From: Homarus americanus
Lineage: Eukaryota > Arthropoda > Malacostraca > Decapoda > Nephropidae
DNA: 64,000 nt
Direction of reading: 5' to 3'
Assembly: GCF_018991925.1 (NCBI RefSeq)
Contig: NW_024735503.1
Span: 4,118,839-4,182,838 of the forward strand
Shown here: piece by piece, positions 12,085-26,255 of the stretch
Position numbering within the stretch: the first letter of the stretch is position 1
Layout of the letters: each line of letters begins with the position of its first letter
The notes under the pieces: generated by a model
The model's input: the letters and a program-made list of their open reading frames with translations, nothing else
What the model was told of the DNA's origin: nothing
Databases searched by the model: none
Made by a program: the position numbers and the translations under genes

Positions 12085-13520
12085 TCACCAACACGGGCAC
12101 ACAGCAGCGCCAACACGGGCACACAACACCGCCAACACGGACAAAACACCACCAACACGGGCACACAACATCGCCAACCGGCACACAACACCACCAACAC
12201 GGGCACACAACATCGCCAACACGGACAACAACACCACCAACACGGGCACACAACATCGCCAACACGGACAACACACCAACACGGGCACAAACATCGCCAA
12301 CACGGACACACAACATCGCCAACACGGACAACAACACCACCAACACGGGCACACAACATCGCCAACACGGGCACACAACATCGCAACACGGCACACAACA
12401 TCGCCAACACGGAACAACACCACCAACACGGGCACAATAACACGCCAACACGGGCACACAACACCACCAAGCACACACAACATCGCCAACACGGACAACA
12501 ACACCACCAACACGGGCACACAACATCGCCAACACGACAACAACACCACCAACACGGGCACACAACATCGCCAACACGGACAACACGCCAACACGGACAA
12601 CAACACCACCAACACGGGCACACAACATCGCCAACACGGGCACACAACATCGCCAACACGGGCACAACATCGCCAACACGGACAACAACACCACCAACAC
12701 GGGCACACAACATCGCCAACACGGGCACACAACAACACCACCAACACGGGCACACAACATCGCCAACACGGACAACAACACCACCAACACGCACACAACA
12801 TCGCCAACACGGACAACAAACCACAACACGGGCACAACATCGCCAACACGACACAACACGCCAACACGGACAACAACACCACCAACACGGGCACAACATC
12901 GCCAACACGGGCACAACATCGCCAACACGGGCACACAACATCGCCAACACGGACAACAACACCACCAACACGGGCACAACACGCCAACACGGGCACACAA
13001 CATCGCCAACACGGGCACACAACATCGCCAACACGGACAACAACACCACCAACACGGCACACGCAGCGCCAACAGGCATTAACACGCCAACACGGGCACT
13101 ATAACACCACCAACACGGGCACACAACATCGCCAACACGGACAACAACACCACCAACACGGCACAACATCGCCAACACGGACAACAACACCACCAACACG
13201 GGCACACACACGCCAACACGGGCACACAACATCACCAACACGGGCACACAGCAGCGCCAACACGGACACCTGGCATCGCCAACACGGGCACACAGCAGCG
13301 CCAACACGGACAACAACAACACCACCAACACGGGCACACAGCAGCGCCAACACGGGCACACAGCAGCGCCAACACGGGCACACAACATCGCTAACACGGG
13401 CACACAACATGCTAACACGGGCACACAGCAGCGCCAACACGGGCACACAACATCGCCAACAACACCACCAACACGGGCACACAACATCGCCAACACGGGC
13501 ACACAACACCGCCAACATCC
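12085..13520. repeat. 22-bp minisatellite with CGCCAACACGGGCACACAAC core
   Basis: About 1.4 kb. The 22-bp unit alternates with a longer form containing GGACAACAACACCACCAAC. Single-base indels are common in the interior, while units at both margins are clean. Three overlapping minus-strand frames of 325-543 codons give cysteine/valine/tryptophan-rich repeat peptides; all are frame readings of the array. Confidence 0.94.
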
Positions 13521-14246
13521 CCCCTCCTCCACCCAGCAACACCTCACTTGGTGTAGACTCTCCGCCAGACGCAGGTTCTCCCGCTATTTTGCATGTAATG
13601 GGTGTGTTTTATGGCAGGAGGACCATAAGAGCCCGGCCTCGACCACCACTACGCCTGGTTACCTTCTTGGATAATTACATTAAACTGGAGCAGCTGAGAA
13701 ACACAAACACAGACTCGGGAACACCTCGATAATTAATGAAACAACTGCGGTAAAGGAGAGGCCAAGTTGGCTCTATCCAATTTGCTCACTTGATCTTTAT
13801 TGAAGCACATATTAACCTGGTAGCCCGCACCACCCCTCCCCCCCTCGCCCCTCACCACTAGCCCTCATTACCCCTCACCACCACCCCTTCATCCCACCAC
13901 TAGTCCACGACCTCATCCTCAGCCCTCTCCTGCACCCCCTAACCACCAACCCTCTCTTCCACCCCACTAGCCATCTTGCACCCCTATTCGCCCCCTCCTG
14001 CTCCCCTCTCGTACCCTTATTCGTCCCCTCCTCCACACCCCAACTACCGTCACATAACCTGGAGAATTTACACCACAGAAAACGTTCTTGTGGTCTTTCA
14101 ATTAACGACAAATATTCAGAGTTTTCTAATGGTGTCTAAAAGTTTTCATTTTCCCGCAGGTTGACGAGACAAGTTGACATAGAGTTTAATTTATTTTAGA
14201 TATATTGTTTAAAGCTACAAGAAAAACGGGTACAGAATAATGAAAG

Positions 14247-14248
<2 letters not shown>
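13521..14248. other. Stretch without recognisable genes
   Basis: 13,830-14,040 is C-rich low complexity. 13,590-13,740 is mixed sequence with an open plus frame but no recognisable motif or splice pattern. Confidence 0.5.

Positions 14249-14299
<51 letters not shown>
14249..14299. repeat. (GT)n microsatellite
   Basis: About 25 uninterrupted GT dinucleotides. Confidence 0.95.
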
Positions 14300-14300
<1 letters not shown>

Positions 14301-14935
14301 TATGCCATTCCCAACATAATCCAGTAAAATAAAATACATAATGAATTAAAATCACGTTAAGTTCTCGCAGTTAAAAAATTTTGGTGTGTGATTTTACAAG
14401 ATTTTTTGAGAATAATTTTTCCCGTGTGTGAGAAGTTGACGAGGAATTCACTCTTAAATATGAGTCTCTTGTTGAGTCCCTGCACGTGTATGTCACCTCT
14501 CTATTTTTTTTACGATTTTTAAGAAAAGTTTAAAAGTCTCAAAGAAAGTCGACAGTAATTAAAGCAGAAGATCGACGCCCCCCCCCCCCCTTCTCTCTCT
14601 TTCTCTCCTGACGCGACTTTTTACATAAACAGTAGTGGGGGCAGAAGCTCCTCGTAGGCAACACCAACCACCATCACCTCCTCCAAAATTCGGTGCCCAT
14701 ACCTGTCCCCACCATAATCACTGTGGTTACCCAGGCTTGAGGTGGTCTGGTTCCTCGTCCCCTTCACTCAGTTTCGTTTATCATCCCACCAGGTACGACC
14801 CAACGTGTCTACCTGTCCATTCCTCACCTGACATATAGGAACACCTGTGATTTTCTCATTGGGTTCTTTCTAACACCGTCTTGTTATTGCACTGAAATTT
14901 CATCTCGAGGCTTTGCTTTCTTAAGTAGGATATCA
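14300..14935. other. Stretch without recognisable genes
   Basis: AT-rich, with a short polyC at 14,578-14,590. No gene seen. Confidence 0.5.
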
Positions 14936-15290
14936 TCTAGAGGAGGGCGGCGAGGTAGGGTGAGGGGGGGAAGTGATGGGGGAGAGGGGACGATAGGGGG
15001 CGAGGAGGGGCGATAGGGGCGATAGGAAGAAGAGGAGGGGCGATAGGAAAAGAGAGGAAGGTGGGCGAGGGGAAGGTGAGCCAGGGGTAGGCGAGGGGAA
15101 GGTGAGCCAGGGGAAGGTGAGCGGGGAAGGGGTGCGATAAGGGGCGAGTTCTGGGCGATAGCAGGCGAGGAATGGGCGATGGGGGGCGAGGTGACGGCGA
15201 GGGAGGGGGGACGAGAAGGTGGAGCAGGCGAGGGAGGAGGTAGGGGACGAGGAGGGCCAGCAAGAGGACTAGAAGGGGGGATGGGGTGGG
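14936..15290. repeat. GGGGCGATAGG / AGGGGAAGGTGAGCC repeat
   Basis: G-rich degenerate short repeat. The two overlapping minus-strand P/S/L-rich frames are shadows of it. Confidence 0.85.
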
Positions 15291-15514
15291 TCATCACACC
15301 ACACAGAACTTTACATATTCAATCTCTATAAAGCTTAACCTCAAGAGATCCTGTTGCAGGAAGACATCACCCATAGCAAGCATCCACCAGAGTCTCTTAA
15401 ACCTCCGACTGTACAGCGAGGCATCTCCCCCCCCCCACCCCCCCTAGGTCTTGTTCCGATCCCACGACCTCAGTTGGGCCATACATTAGTGATCAGTTCA
15501 GCGCCTTGACCTTT

Positions 15515-18445
15515 ACCTCCTGTGTTAGTCTTGTCCTCCTGTGTTAGTCTTGTCCTCCTGTGTTAGTCTTGTCCTCCTGTGTTAGTCTTGTCCTCCTGTG
15601 TTAGTGTTAGTCTCGTCCTCCTGTGTTAGTGTTAGTATTGTCCTCCTGTGTTAGTGTTAGTATTGTCCTCCTGTGTTATTGTTTGTCTTGTCCTCCTGTG
15701 TTATTGTTTGTCTTGTCCTCCTGTGTTAGGTGTTAGTATTGTCCTCCATGTTGTTAATCTTGTCTTCCTGTGTTGTCTTGTCCTCCTGTGTTATTGTTTG
15801 TCTTGTCCTCCTGTATTAGTCTTGTCCTCCTGTGTTAGTGTTAGTCTTGTCCTCCTGTGTTAGTCTTGTCCTCCTGTGTTAGTCTTGTCCTCCTGTGTTA
15901 GTCTTGTCCTCCATGTTATTGTTAGTCTTGTCCTCCTGTGTTAGTCTTGTCTCCTGTGTTAGTCTTGTCCTCCTGTGTTAGTGTTAGTCTTGTCCTCCTG
16001 TGTTAGTCTTGTCCTCCTGTGTTAGTCTTGTCCTCCTCTATGTTATTGTTAGTCTTGTCCTCCTGTGTTAGTCTTGTCCTCCTGTGTTAGTGTTAGTCTT
16101 GTTCCCTCCTGTGTTAGTCTTGTCCTCCTGTGTTAGTGTTAGTCTTGTCCTCCTGTGTGTTAGTCTTGTCCTCCTGTGTTAGTGTTAGTCTTGTCCTCCT
16201 GTGTTAGTCTTGTTCTCATTTGTTAGTGTTAGTCTTGTCCTCCTGTGTTAGTGTTAGTATTGTCCTCCTGTGTTAGTGTTAGTATTGTCCTCCTGTGTTA
16301 GTGTTAGTCTTGTCCTCCTGTGTTAGTGTTAGTCTTGTCTCCTGTGTTATTGTTTGTCTTGTCCTCCTGTGTTTTGTTTGTCTTGTCCTCCTGTGTTATT
16401 GTTAGTATTGTCCTCCTGTGTTAGTGTTAGTCTTGTCCTCCTGTGTTAGTGTTAGTCTTGTCCTCCTGTGTTAGTGTTAGTCTTGTTCTCATTTGTTAGT
16501 GTTAGTCTTGTCCTCCTGTGTTAGTGTTAGTTTGTCCTCCTGTGTTAGTGTTATATTGTCCTCCTGTGTTAGTGTTAGTCTTGTCCTCCTGTGTTATTGT
16601 TTGTCTTGTCCTCCTGTGTTATTGTTTGTCTTGTCCTCCTGTGTTATTGTTAGTATTGTCCTCCTGTGTTATTGTTTGTCTTGTCCTCCTGTGTTAGTGT
16701 TAGTATTGTCCTCCTGTGTTATTGTTTGTCTTGTCCTCCTGTGTTATTGTTTGTCTTGTCCTCCTGTATTAGTCTTGTCCTCCTGTGTTATTGTTTGTCT
16801 TGTCCTCCTGTGTTATTGTTAGTATTGTCCTCCTGTGTTATTGTTTGTCTTGTCCTCCTGTGTTAGTGTTAGTATTGTCCTCATGTTAGTGTTAGTCTTG
16901 TCCTCCTGTGTTAGTGTTAGTATTGTCCTGTGTTATTGTTTGTCTTGTCCTCCTGTGTTGTTTGTTGTCTTGTCCTCCTGTATTAGTCTTGTCCTCCTGT
17001 GTTAGTCTTGTCCTCCTATGTTATTGTTAGTCTTGTCTTCCTGTGTTAGTCTTGTCCTCCTGTGTTAGTGTTAGTCTTGTCCTCCTGTGTTAGTCTTGTC
17101 CTCCTGTGTTAGTCTTGTCCTCCTATGTTATTGTTAGTCTTGTCCTCCTGTGTTAGTCTTGTCCTCCTGTGTTAGTGTTAGTCTTGTCCTCCTGTGTTAG
17201 TCTTGTCCTCCTGTGTTAGTGTTAGTCTTGTCCTCCTGTGTTATTGTTTGTCTTGTCCTCCTGTATTAGTCTTGTCCTCCTGTGTTAGTCTTGTCCTCCT
17301 GTGTTAGTCTTGTCCTCCTGTGTTAGTCTTGTCCTCCTATGTTATTGTTAGTCTTGTCCTCTGTGTTAGTCTTTGTCCTCCTGTGTTAGTGTTAGTCTTG
17401 TCTCCTGTGTGTTAGTGTTAGTCTTGTCCTCCTGTGTTAGTGTTAGTCTTGTCCTCCTGTGAGTCTTGTCCTCCTGTGTTAGTGTTAGTCTTGTCCTCTG
17501 TGTTGTCTTGTCCTTCTGTGTTAGTGTTAGTCTTGTCCTCCTGTGTTAGTCTTGTCCTCCTGTGTTAGTTCTGTCCTCCTGTGTTAGTGTTAGTCTTGTC
17601 CTCCTGTGTTAGGTCTTGTCTCCTGTGTTAGTTGTTAGTATTGTCCTCCTGTGTTAGTCTTGTCCTCCTGTGTTAGTCTTGTCCTCCTGTGTTAGTCTTG
17701 TCCTCCTGTGTTAGTGTTGGTCTTGTCCTCCTGTGTTGGGTCTTGTCCTCCTGTGTTAGTCTTGTCCTCCTGTGTTAGTGTTAGTCTTGTCCTCCTGTGT
17801 TGTCTTGTCCTCCTGTGTTAGTGTTAGTCTTGTCCTCCTGTGTTAGTCTTGTCCTCCTGTGTTAGTCTTGTCCTCCTGTGTTAGTGTTAGTCTTGTCCTC
17901 CTGTGTTAGTCTTGTCCTCCTTGTTAGTCTTGTCCTCCTGTGTGTTAGTCTTGTCCTCCTGTGTTAGTGTTAGTCTTGTCCTCCTGTGTTAGTCTTGTCC
18001 TCCTGTGTTAGTCTTGTCCTCCTGTGTTAGTGTTAGTATTGTCCTCCTGTGTTAGTCTTGTCCTCCTGTGTTAGTCTTGTCCTCCTGTGTTAGTGTTAGT
18101 CTTGTCCTCCTGTGTTAGTCTTGTCCTCCTGTGTTAGTCTTGTCCTCCTGTGTTAGTGTGTAGTCTTGTCCTCCTGTGTTAGGTCTTGTCCTCCTGTGTT
18201 AGTCTTGTCCTCCTGTGTTAGTGTTAGTCTTGTCCTCCTGTGTTAGTCTTGTCCTTCTGTGTTAGTGTGTTGTCTTGTCCTCCTGTGTTAGTCTTGTCCT
18301 CCTGTTAGTGTTAGTCTTGTCCTCCTGTGTTAGTCTTGTCCTCCTGTGTTAGTCTTGTCCTCCTGTGTTAGTGTTAGTCTTGTCCTCCTGTGTTAGTCTT
18401 GTCCTCCTGTGTTAGTCTTGTCCTCCTGTGTTAGTCTTGTTATCA
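15515..18445. repeat. 19/25-bp minisatellite GTGTTAGTCTTGTCCTCCT
   Basis: About 2.9 kb. The basic 19-bp unit alternates with a 25-bp form that carries an extra TTAGTG, so the array is a two-letter pattern of short and long units. TATTGTTTGTCTTG variants cluster at about 15,660-15,820, 16,340-16,860 and 16,925-16,990. Open frames here are repeat readings (VLSSCV). Confidence 0.95.
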
Positions 18446-18499
18446 TTTAAATACCTCGTGTTTATGGACCCGTTATTGATATCAGATGTAACCTCATGT

Positions 18500-19140
18500 C
18501 TTTTGTTTGTGTATTCATCATGTTGTGTAGTCATCATGTCTTGTAGTCATCATGTCTGTTCTTATTCATCATTTCTGTTCTTATTCATCATTTCTGTTCT
18601 TATTCATCATTTCTGTTCTTATTCATCATGTCTGTTCTTCATGTCTGTGTACTCATCATGTCTGTTTATTCATCATGTCTGTTTATTCATCATGTCTGTT
18701 TATTCATCATGTCTGTTCTTATTCATCATGTCTGTTTATTCATCATGTCTGTTCTTCTTCATCATGTCTGTGTACTCATCATGTCTGTTCTTATTCATCA
18801 TGTCTGTTCTTATTCATCATGTCTGTTTATTCATCATGTCTGTTTATTCATCATGTCTGTTTATTCATCATGTCTGTTCTTATTCATCATGTCTGTTTAT
18901 TCATCATGTCTGTTCTTCTTCATCATGTCTGTGTACTCATCATGTCTGTTCTTATTCATCATGTCTGTTCTTATTCATCATGTCTGTTTATTCATCATGT
19001 CTGTTCTTCTTCATCATGTCTGTTATTCATTATGTCTGTTTATTCATCATGTCTGTTATTCATCATGTATGTTATTCATCATGTCTTCTTATACATCATG
19101 TCTGTTCTTATTCATTACGTCCGTTTATTCACCATATTCT
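18500..19140. repeat. 17/19-bp minisatellite around TTCATCATGTCTGTT
   Basis: Tandem CATGTCTGTTTATTCAT (17 bp) and CATGTCTGTTCTTATTCAT (19 bp) units. All three plus frames are open and give the same hydrophobic peptide (SCLFIHHV), the mark of a unit length not divisible by three. Confidence 0.94.
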
Positions 19141-19264
19141 AATGTTCCTCTCACCTGTGGTCATCAATTATTATTCATTACACCTGTTCACTTCGACGCG
19201 GTTTACCTTATTTAGTCATTATTATTCATCTATATATCCAAGTTATCTTATATCATGGCATTAT

Positions 19265-21640
19265 TAGTCATCCAACTCGCCAGGTGTGGTCATCATTCAC
19301 CAGGTGTGGTCATCATTCACCAGGTGTGCTCATCACTCGTTAGGAGTGTTCATCATTTACCAAGTGTGCTCATCACTCGTCAGGTGTGCTCATCACTCGC
19401 CAAGTGTGGTCATCACTCACCAGGTGTGCTCATCATTCACCAGGTGTGATCATCATTCACCAGGTGTGATCATCATTCGTTAGGAGTGTTCATCATTCAC
19501 CAAGTGTGCTCATTACTCACCAGGTGTGCTCATCACTCGCCAAGTGTGGTCATCACTCACCAGGTGTGCTCATCATTCACCAGGTGTGATCATCATTCAC
19601 CAGGTATGCTCATCACTCTCCAGGTGTGGCCATCATTCACCAGGTGTGCTCATCACTCACCAGGTGTGCTCATCATTCACCAGGTGTGGTCATCACTCAC
19701 CAGGTGTGGTCATCACTCACCAGGTGTGCTCATCATTCACCAGGTGTGATCATCACTCGTCAGGTATGCTCATCATTCACCAGGTGTGCTCATCACTCGT
19801 CAGGTGTGCTCATCATTCACCAGGTGTGCTCATCACTCACCAGGTGTGCTCATCATTCACCAGGTGTGCTCATCACTCACCAGGTGTGCTCATCATTCAC
19901 CAGGTGTGCTCATCATTCCAGGTATGGTCATCACTCCTCAGGTGTGCTCATTGCTTCCTGCCAGGTGTGGTCATCACTCGCCAGATGCGCTCATTACTCA
20001 CCAGGTGTGTTCATCATTCACCAGGTGTGCTCATCATTCACCAGGTGTGCTCATCACTCGTCAGGTGTGCTCATTACTCACCAGGTGTGCTCGTGCTCAC
20101 CAGGTGTGTTCATCATTCACCAGGTGTGTCCATCATTCACCAGGTATGGTGTCACTCCTCAGGTGTGGCTCTGTACTCGCCAGGTGCTCATCATTCTGGG
20201 TGTGGTCTCATCATTCACCAGGGTATGGTCATCACTCGCCAGTGTGCTCATTACTCACAGGTCAACGTTCATCATTCACCAGGTGTGGTCATCACTCCTC
20301 CAGGTGTGCTCATTTTCTCACCAGGTGTGTTCATCATTCACCAGGTGTGCTCATCACTCGCCAGGTGCTCATCATTCACAATGTGTGGTCATCATTCACC
20401 AGGTGGTCATCACTCCGCCAGGTGTGCTCATTACTCACCAGGTGTGTTCATCATTCTGGGTGTGCTCATCACTCGTCAGTGTGCTCATTGCTCAACAGGT
20501 GTGTTCATCATTCACCGATTGTGCTCATCATTCACCAGGTGTGCTCATCATTCACCAGGTGTGCTCATCACTCGCCAGGTGTGCTCATCATTCACCAGGT
20601 GTGGTCATCACTCACCAGGTGTGCTCATCACTCGCTAGGAGTGCTCATTACTCGCCAGGTGTGCTCATCACTCACTAGGTGTGGTCATCATTCACTAGGT
20701 GTGCTCATCATTCACCAGGTGTGGTCATCACTCGCCAGGTGTGCTCATCACTCGCCAGGAGTGCTCATTGCCTCGCCAGGTGTGCTCATGCTCACTACGA
20801 ACAGCTAGTCTTCATTGCCTGGGGTATGTCATATTCACCAGGTGTGGTCATCACTCGCCAGGTGTGCTCCATCCACTCACTAGGTGTGGTCATCATTCAC
20901 TAGGTGTGCTCATCATTCACCAGGTGTGGTCATCACTCGCCAGGTGTGCTCATCATTTGCCAGGTGTGGTCATCACTCACCAGGTGTGCTCATCACTCAC
21001 CAGATGTGTTCATCACACATCAGGTGTGTTCATCACTCAGCAGGTGTACTCATCACTCACCAGGTGTGCTCATCACGCATCAGCTGTGTTCATCACTCAC
21101 CAGGTGTACTCATCACTCATGAGGTGTACTCATCACTCACCAGGCGTGTTCATCACTCACCAGGTGTGCTCATCACTCATGAGGTGTACTCATCACTCAC
21201 CAGGTGTGTTCATCACTCACCAGGTGTGCTCATCACTCACCAGTTGTGTTCATCACTCACCAGGTGTGCTCATCACTCACCAGGTGTGCTCATCACTCAC
21301 CAGGTGTACTCACCTCATGAGGTGTACCAAGACTCACCAGGTGTACTCATCACTATGCAGGTGTACTAAGCACCCACCAGTGTGCTCCATCACCACCAGT
21401 TGTGCCCATCACCACCAGGTGTACTCCACTCATGAGGTGTACTCTCACCCACCAGGTGTGCCCATCACCTCACCAGGTGTGCCCATCACCACCACAGTTG
21501 TGTTCATCACCACCAGGTACTCATCACTCAGTGAGGTGTATTAAGCACTCACCAGGTGCAGTGCCCATCACCACCAGGTGTGGGCTCACCACTCCACCAG
21601 GTGTGCTCATCACCTCACCAGGTGTGCTCATCACCATGGG
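19265..21640. repeat. 20-bp minisatellite CATCACTCACCAGGTGTGCT
   Basis: About 2.4 kb with CATCATTCACCAGGTGTGGT, CATCACTCGCCAGG and similar variants. Higher-order grouping is visible in places. Indel-rich stretches occur at 20,150-20,500 and after 21,300. The overlapping plus-strand frames of 281-370 codons are repeat readings. Confidence 0.95.
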
Positions 21641-23109
21641 CAGGCACCTGGCCACAGTGGGGGACTCAGACAGTGATTAACAGAGATACAGTTACCACTC
21701 ATAAATTATCTTAACCAAACATCTATCCTCAATTTACCCCTCACACGGGCTCCTCCTCTTCTGCGTCTCCTTCAGGGAGTGGGAGGAGGAACAGGGGGGG
21801 GTAGGGGAGAAGTCCTCAGCTCCTCCTGCAGCACCGCCCACAGCCATCCTTAGCCCCTCCCACCCGCCCTGGTCCCGCCTACTCCACATCCTTAGCTCCT
21901 CCCACTGTGGTCGCCCCGCCCCCCGCCCCGCGCACACCTTGAAGGAAGATCATTACCGGTACGCCTTCATTATTCTGTACGGCCGCGCCAGGGAGCGTCC
22001 AACCACATGATTCTAATGGCGTCTGCTTACCAAGGTGGTTTAGTCGGGGGTGTATGGTTAGTGGAAGAGGCCGAGGTGTCTGTAGGAGGAGCGGTGGAGG
22101 ATGAGGGAGGGAGGGAGGGAGGGAGAGAGAGAGGGAGAAAGGAAGGAGGGAGCGTCACAGTTTTATACACGGGTGCTGCAATGGTCACTGGCTCATGGTG
22201 GAGCTAAGCTGTGCTGTGCTGTGCTGTGTTGTGCTGTACTGTGTTGTGCTGCGCTGTGTTGGGCTGTGCTGTGTTCCTGTTTGTTCCCCACTGCTGTTGT
22301 TAGATCGATAATTACTTTTTTTCATTCACTCAAATCGTCGTACAAGCTCACAGCGGTTCATCATGTGTAGTATACAATCAACGGGTGTGTGTGTGTGTGT
22401 GTGTGTGTCATCTGAGCCCTTTAAATCCCTCTATTTTTTTCCCATAAATTCTTTCTCTTCCCTTTCCGACTTCCCCTTTGCCCTTTGAAATCCACCTTTA
22501 CCCCTTGAAATCACCCTTTGCCCCCTGAAATCACCCTTTACCCCCTAATATCCACCCTTTATACCTTTAAATTCCCCTTTACACCCTGAAATCCCCCCTT
22601 TGCCCTTTGAAATCCCCCTTTGCCCCCTGAAATCCCTCCCCATGTTTTTGTTCTCCATCTGCTGTCTTAGAACCCTTCCTCGCCCTTCCTTTAAAGACTT
22701 ACACCTCCCAGCCCAAGTTCTTTTCCTCTTCCTCCTCCTTTTCCCATATCCTCTGTCCCTCCTGCCCTTCCGATCCTCTCGTCCTCTCCCACCTCCCATT
22801 TCCACACTTCTTTTCGTTCCTCCCGCTTCTTTATCATACCTCCCATCCTCTCCCACCCCCTCACTTTTTCCTCCCTTCAATTTCAAAACCCTCCCACCCT
22901 CACTTTTCCTCCTACCCCCCAGACCTCCACACCCCCTCCTCACCTCGCCCTCAATAATATCAATAATTAACAGCCTCCAGGTTCTACTCAGTTAACGTCA
23001 TTATACTCCTGGAAGACCTATACCTCTGCTCACCTCAAGATAGTTCCTTTAGTCTCAAATCTGAATCTTTTTCCCTTACATCAACCGACAAATTCCAGGC
23101 TCATAGATA
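21641..23109. other. Mixed low-complexity stretch, no gene seen
   Basis: Contains a GGGA tract (22,103-22,150), a (GTGCT)n-like run (22,208-22,272), a (GT)n run (22,387-22,408), an array of about 20-bp CCCTTTGAAATCCCC units (22,475-22,640) and pyrimidine-rich sequence to about 22,950. None of the open frames shows a protein family motif. Confidence 0.6.
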
Positions 23110-23151
23110 CTTTAATAATGATAAAATGATAATAATGATAATGATAACGAC

Positions 23152-23183
<32 letters not shown>

Positions 23184-23255
23184 TAATGATAATAATAATA
23201 ATAATAGCTAATAATAATAAATTATATTAAATAATGATAATAATAATAAAAAAAA

Positions 23256-23287
<32 letters not shown>

Positions 23288-23565
23288 TAATGATAATAAT
23301 AATAAAAATAATAGTGAAGATAATAATAATAATGATAATGGTGTTAATAATAATAATAATAGTAATAATAATAATAATGATAATAATAATGATAGTAATG
23401 ATAATAATGATGAAGATAATAATAATGATAATGATGATAATAATAAATAATAGTAATAATAATAATGGTGATAATACTAATAATAATGATAATACTAATA
23501 AAAATAATAATGATAATGATAATAATGATGATGATAGTGATGATGATGATGATGATGATGACATA
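23110..23565. repeat. Imperfect (TAA/GAT)n tract
   Basis: About 450 bp of AAT, GAT and related triplets. The isoleucine-rich frames on both strands are artefacts. Confidence 0.95.
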
Positions 23566-23675
23566 CTGTAGTGATGATGTTAATGTATTTCTTATCTTTC
23601 AGAGTTTTGAACTGTTCTTGATATAGTGACAACTGTGTAGATAAACAAGATAAATTATGAGTCAATAAGATCATA

Positions 23676-24065
23676 CTAACCTAACCTAACCCAACCAAAC
23701 CCAAAACAATCTAACCTAACCTAACGTAGCGTAACCTAACCTAACCTAACCCAACCAAACCCAAAACAATCTAACCTAACCTAACGTAGCGTAACCTAAC
23801 CCAACCAAACCCAAAACAATCTAACCTAACCTAACGTAGCGTAACCTAACCTAACCTAACCCAACCAAACCCAAAACAATCTAACCTAACCTAACGTAGC
23901 GTAACCTAACCTAACCTAACCCAACCAAACCCAAAACAATCTAACCCAATCAACCTAACCCAAAACAATCTAACCTAACCTAATGCAGCGTAACCCAACC
24001 TGAATCCAACCAAACCCAAAACATTCTAACCTAACCTAACGTAGCGTAACCTAACCTAACCTACA
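23676..24065. repeat. 60-bp higher-order repeat of twelve telomere-like pentamers
   Basis: The unit is exactly 60 bp and splits into twelve pentamers: CTAAC three times, CCAAC, CAAAC, CCAAA, ACAAT, CTAAC three times, GTAGC, GTAAC. Two successive copies (from 23,821 and from 23,881) are identical. Copies near 23,940-24,030 are mutated. It is a second-order amplification of a diverged CCTAA telomere-type repeat. Confidence 0.93.
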
Positions 24066-24212
24066 ACAACATCAATAAACTAAACATTATCCTGACGTAA
24101 CGAAACAGTCCATTGTTGCTCTCTCTAAGGTTTAACAGTCCAATTATCCCTCAACTACTGGACCTGATGACAAGACTGGGCCAAGTTGCTTGCTGATATT
24201 TATATAAACCCT

Positions 24213-24770
24213 TTGAGGACGATGGTTCAACCCTTTGACAACGATGGTTAAACCCTTTGACAACGATGGTTTAACCCTTTGACAACGATGGTTTAACCCT
24301 TTGACAACGATGGTTTAACCCTTTGACAACGATGGTTTAACCCTTTGACAACGATGGTTTAACCCTTTGACAACGATGGTTTAACCCTTTGAGAACGATG
24401 GCTTAACCCTTTGACAACGACATTTAACCTTTGACAACGATGGCTTAACCCTTTGACAACGATGGCTTAACCCTTTGACAACGATGGTTTAACCCTTTGA
24501 CAACGATGGTTTAACCCTTTGAGAACGATGGCTTAACCCTTTGAGAACGATGGTTTAACCCTTTGACAACGATGGCTTAACCCTTTGACAACGATGGTTT
24601 AACCCTTTGACAACGATGGTTTAACCCTTTGACAACGATGGTTTAACCCTTTGACAACGATGGTTTAACCCTTTGACAACGATGGCTTAACCCTTTGAGA
24701 ACGATGGCTTAACCCTTTGAGAACGATGGCTTAACCCTTTCAGGACTATGGTATAACTCTTTAAGGGCCA
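24213..24770. repeat. 22-bp minisatellite, core CCCTTTGACAACGATGG
   Basis: About 24 highly regular tandem copies. GAGAACGATGG and ATGGCTTAA variants occur. Flanks at 24,770-25,250 are unique with no gene seen. Confidence 0.95.
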
Positions 24771-25252
24771 TGTATTATCCATTCCGTGTCTGTATATATA
24801 GGTCACCTGAAGACTGACCCTCCCAGCCCAGTACAGTCACAATTCACATTCAGTATAACAGACAAATCCAACCTCAGATGCTCTTAGCCTCGTCTATGTT
24901 CGGGTACCAGTGTCAGATTATAAACATACAGTCCTTGGCGTACGAGAGAGGCTCATCTGTAATGGTCATTATTTTCTACTATTTATAGAGAAATTTGAGC
25001 CTGGATATACGATAGTTTACTGACTGTCCGGTGGTAGAGGTACAGTTGGTTACTCTCTCTCTCTTTGATTGAGAGAAGAGAGAAAGGGTGAAGGACTTTA
25101 TGAGAAGTATCTGGCGTGAGAGATGTGTGAGAACTTCGGGTTAGGCCAGGTAGGTTCTCCTTAAATCATGTGAGAGACTAGTGACAAGGTTGTGTCTGAT
25201 GGTGACGGGTAGTGACCGAATAGAGCAAGAGAGCCACAGTCTATCATCAACA

Positions 25253-25580
25253 GTGGTGGCCCCGTCCCAAAGTAGGTGGTAGTGGCCCCGCCGTCCCCAC
25301 AGTAGGTGGTGCCCCGCCGTCCCCACAGTAGGTGGTAGTAGTGGCCCCGTCCCCACAGTAGGTGGTGGCCCCGCCGTCCCCACAGGTGGTGGTGGCCCCG
25401 CCGTCCCCACAGCAGGTGGTGGTGGCCCCTGCCGTCCCCCACAGCAGGGTGGTGGTGGCCCCGCCGTCCCCACAGCAGGTGGTGGCCCCGCCGTCCCCAC
25501 AGTAGGTGGTGGTGGCCCCGCCGTCCCCACAGTAGGTGGTGGTGGCCCCGCCGTCCCCACAGTAGGTGGTGGCCCCGCCG
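25253..25580. repeat. 27/30-bp GC-rich minisatellite, core CCGCCGTCCCCACAG
   Basis: About 11 units joined by TAGGTGGTGGTGGCC or TAGGTGGTGGCC. The unit length is a multiple of three in most copies, which gives minus-strand GATTTYCGDG-type peptides in several frames. Not a gene. Confidence 0.93.

Positions 25581-26255
<675 letters not shown>

Noticed and set aside
11916..13547. A 543-codon cysteine/tryptophan/valine-rich minus-strand frame
   Set aside because: Pure translation of the 22-bp array; three overlapping frames give the same peptide, so no frame is preferred.
18428..19267. Hydrophobic 279-codon frame that could be mistaken for a multi-pass membrane protein
   Set aside because: The same hydrophobic peptide appears in all three plus frames of the 17/19-bp repeat.
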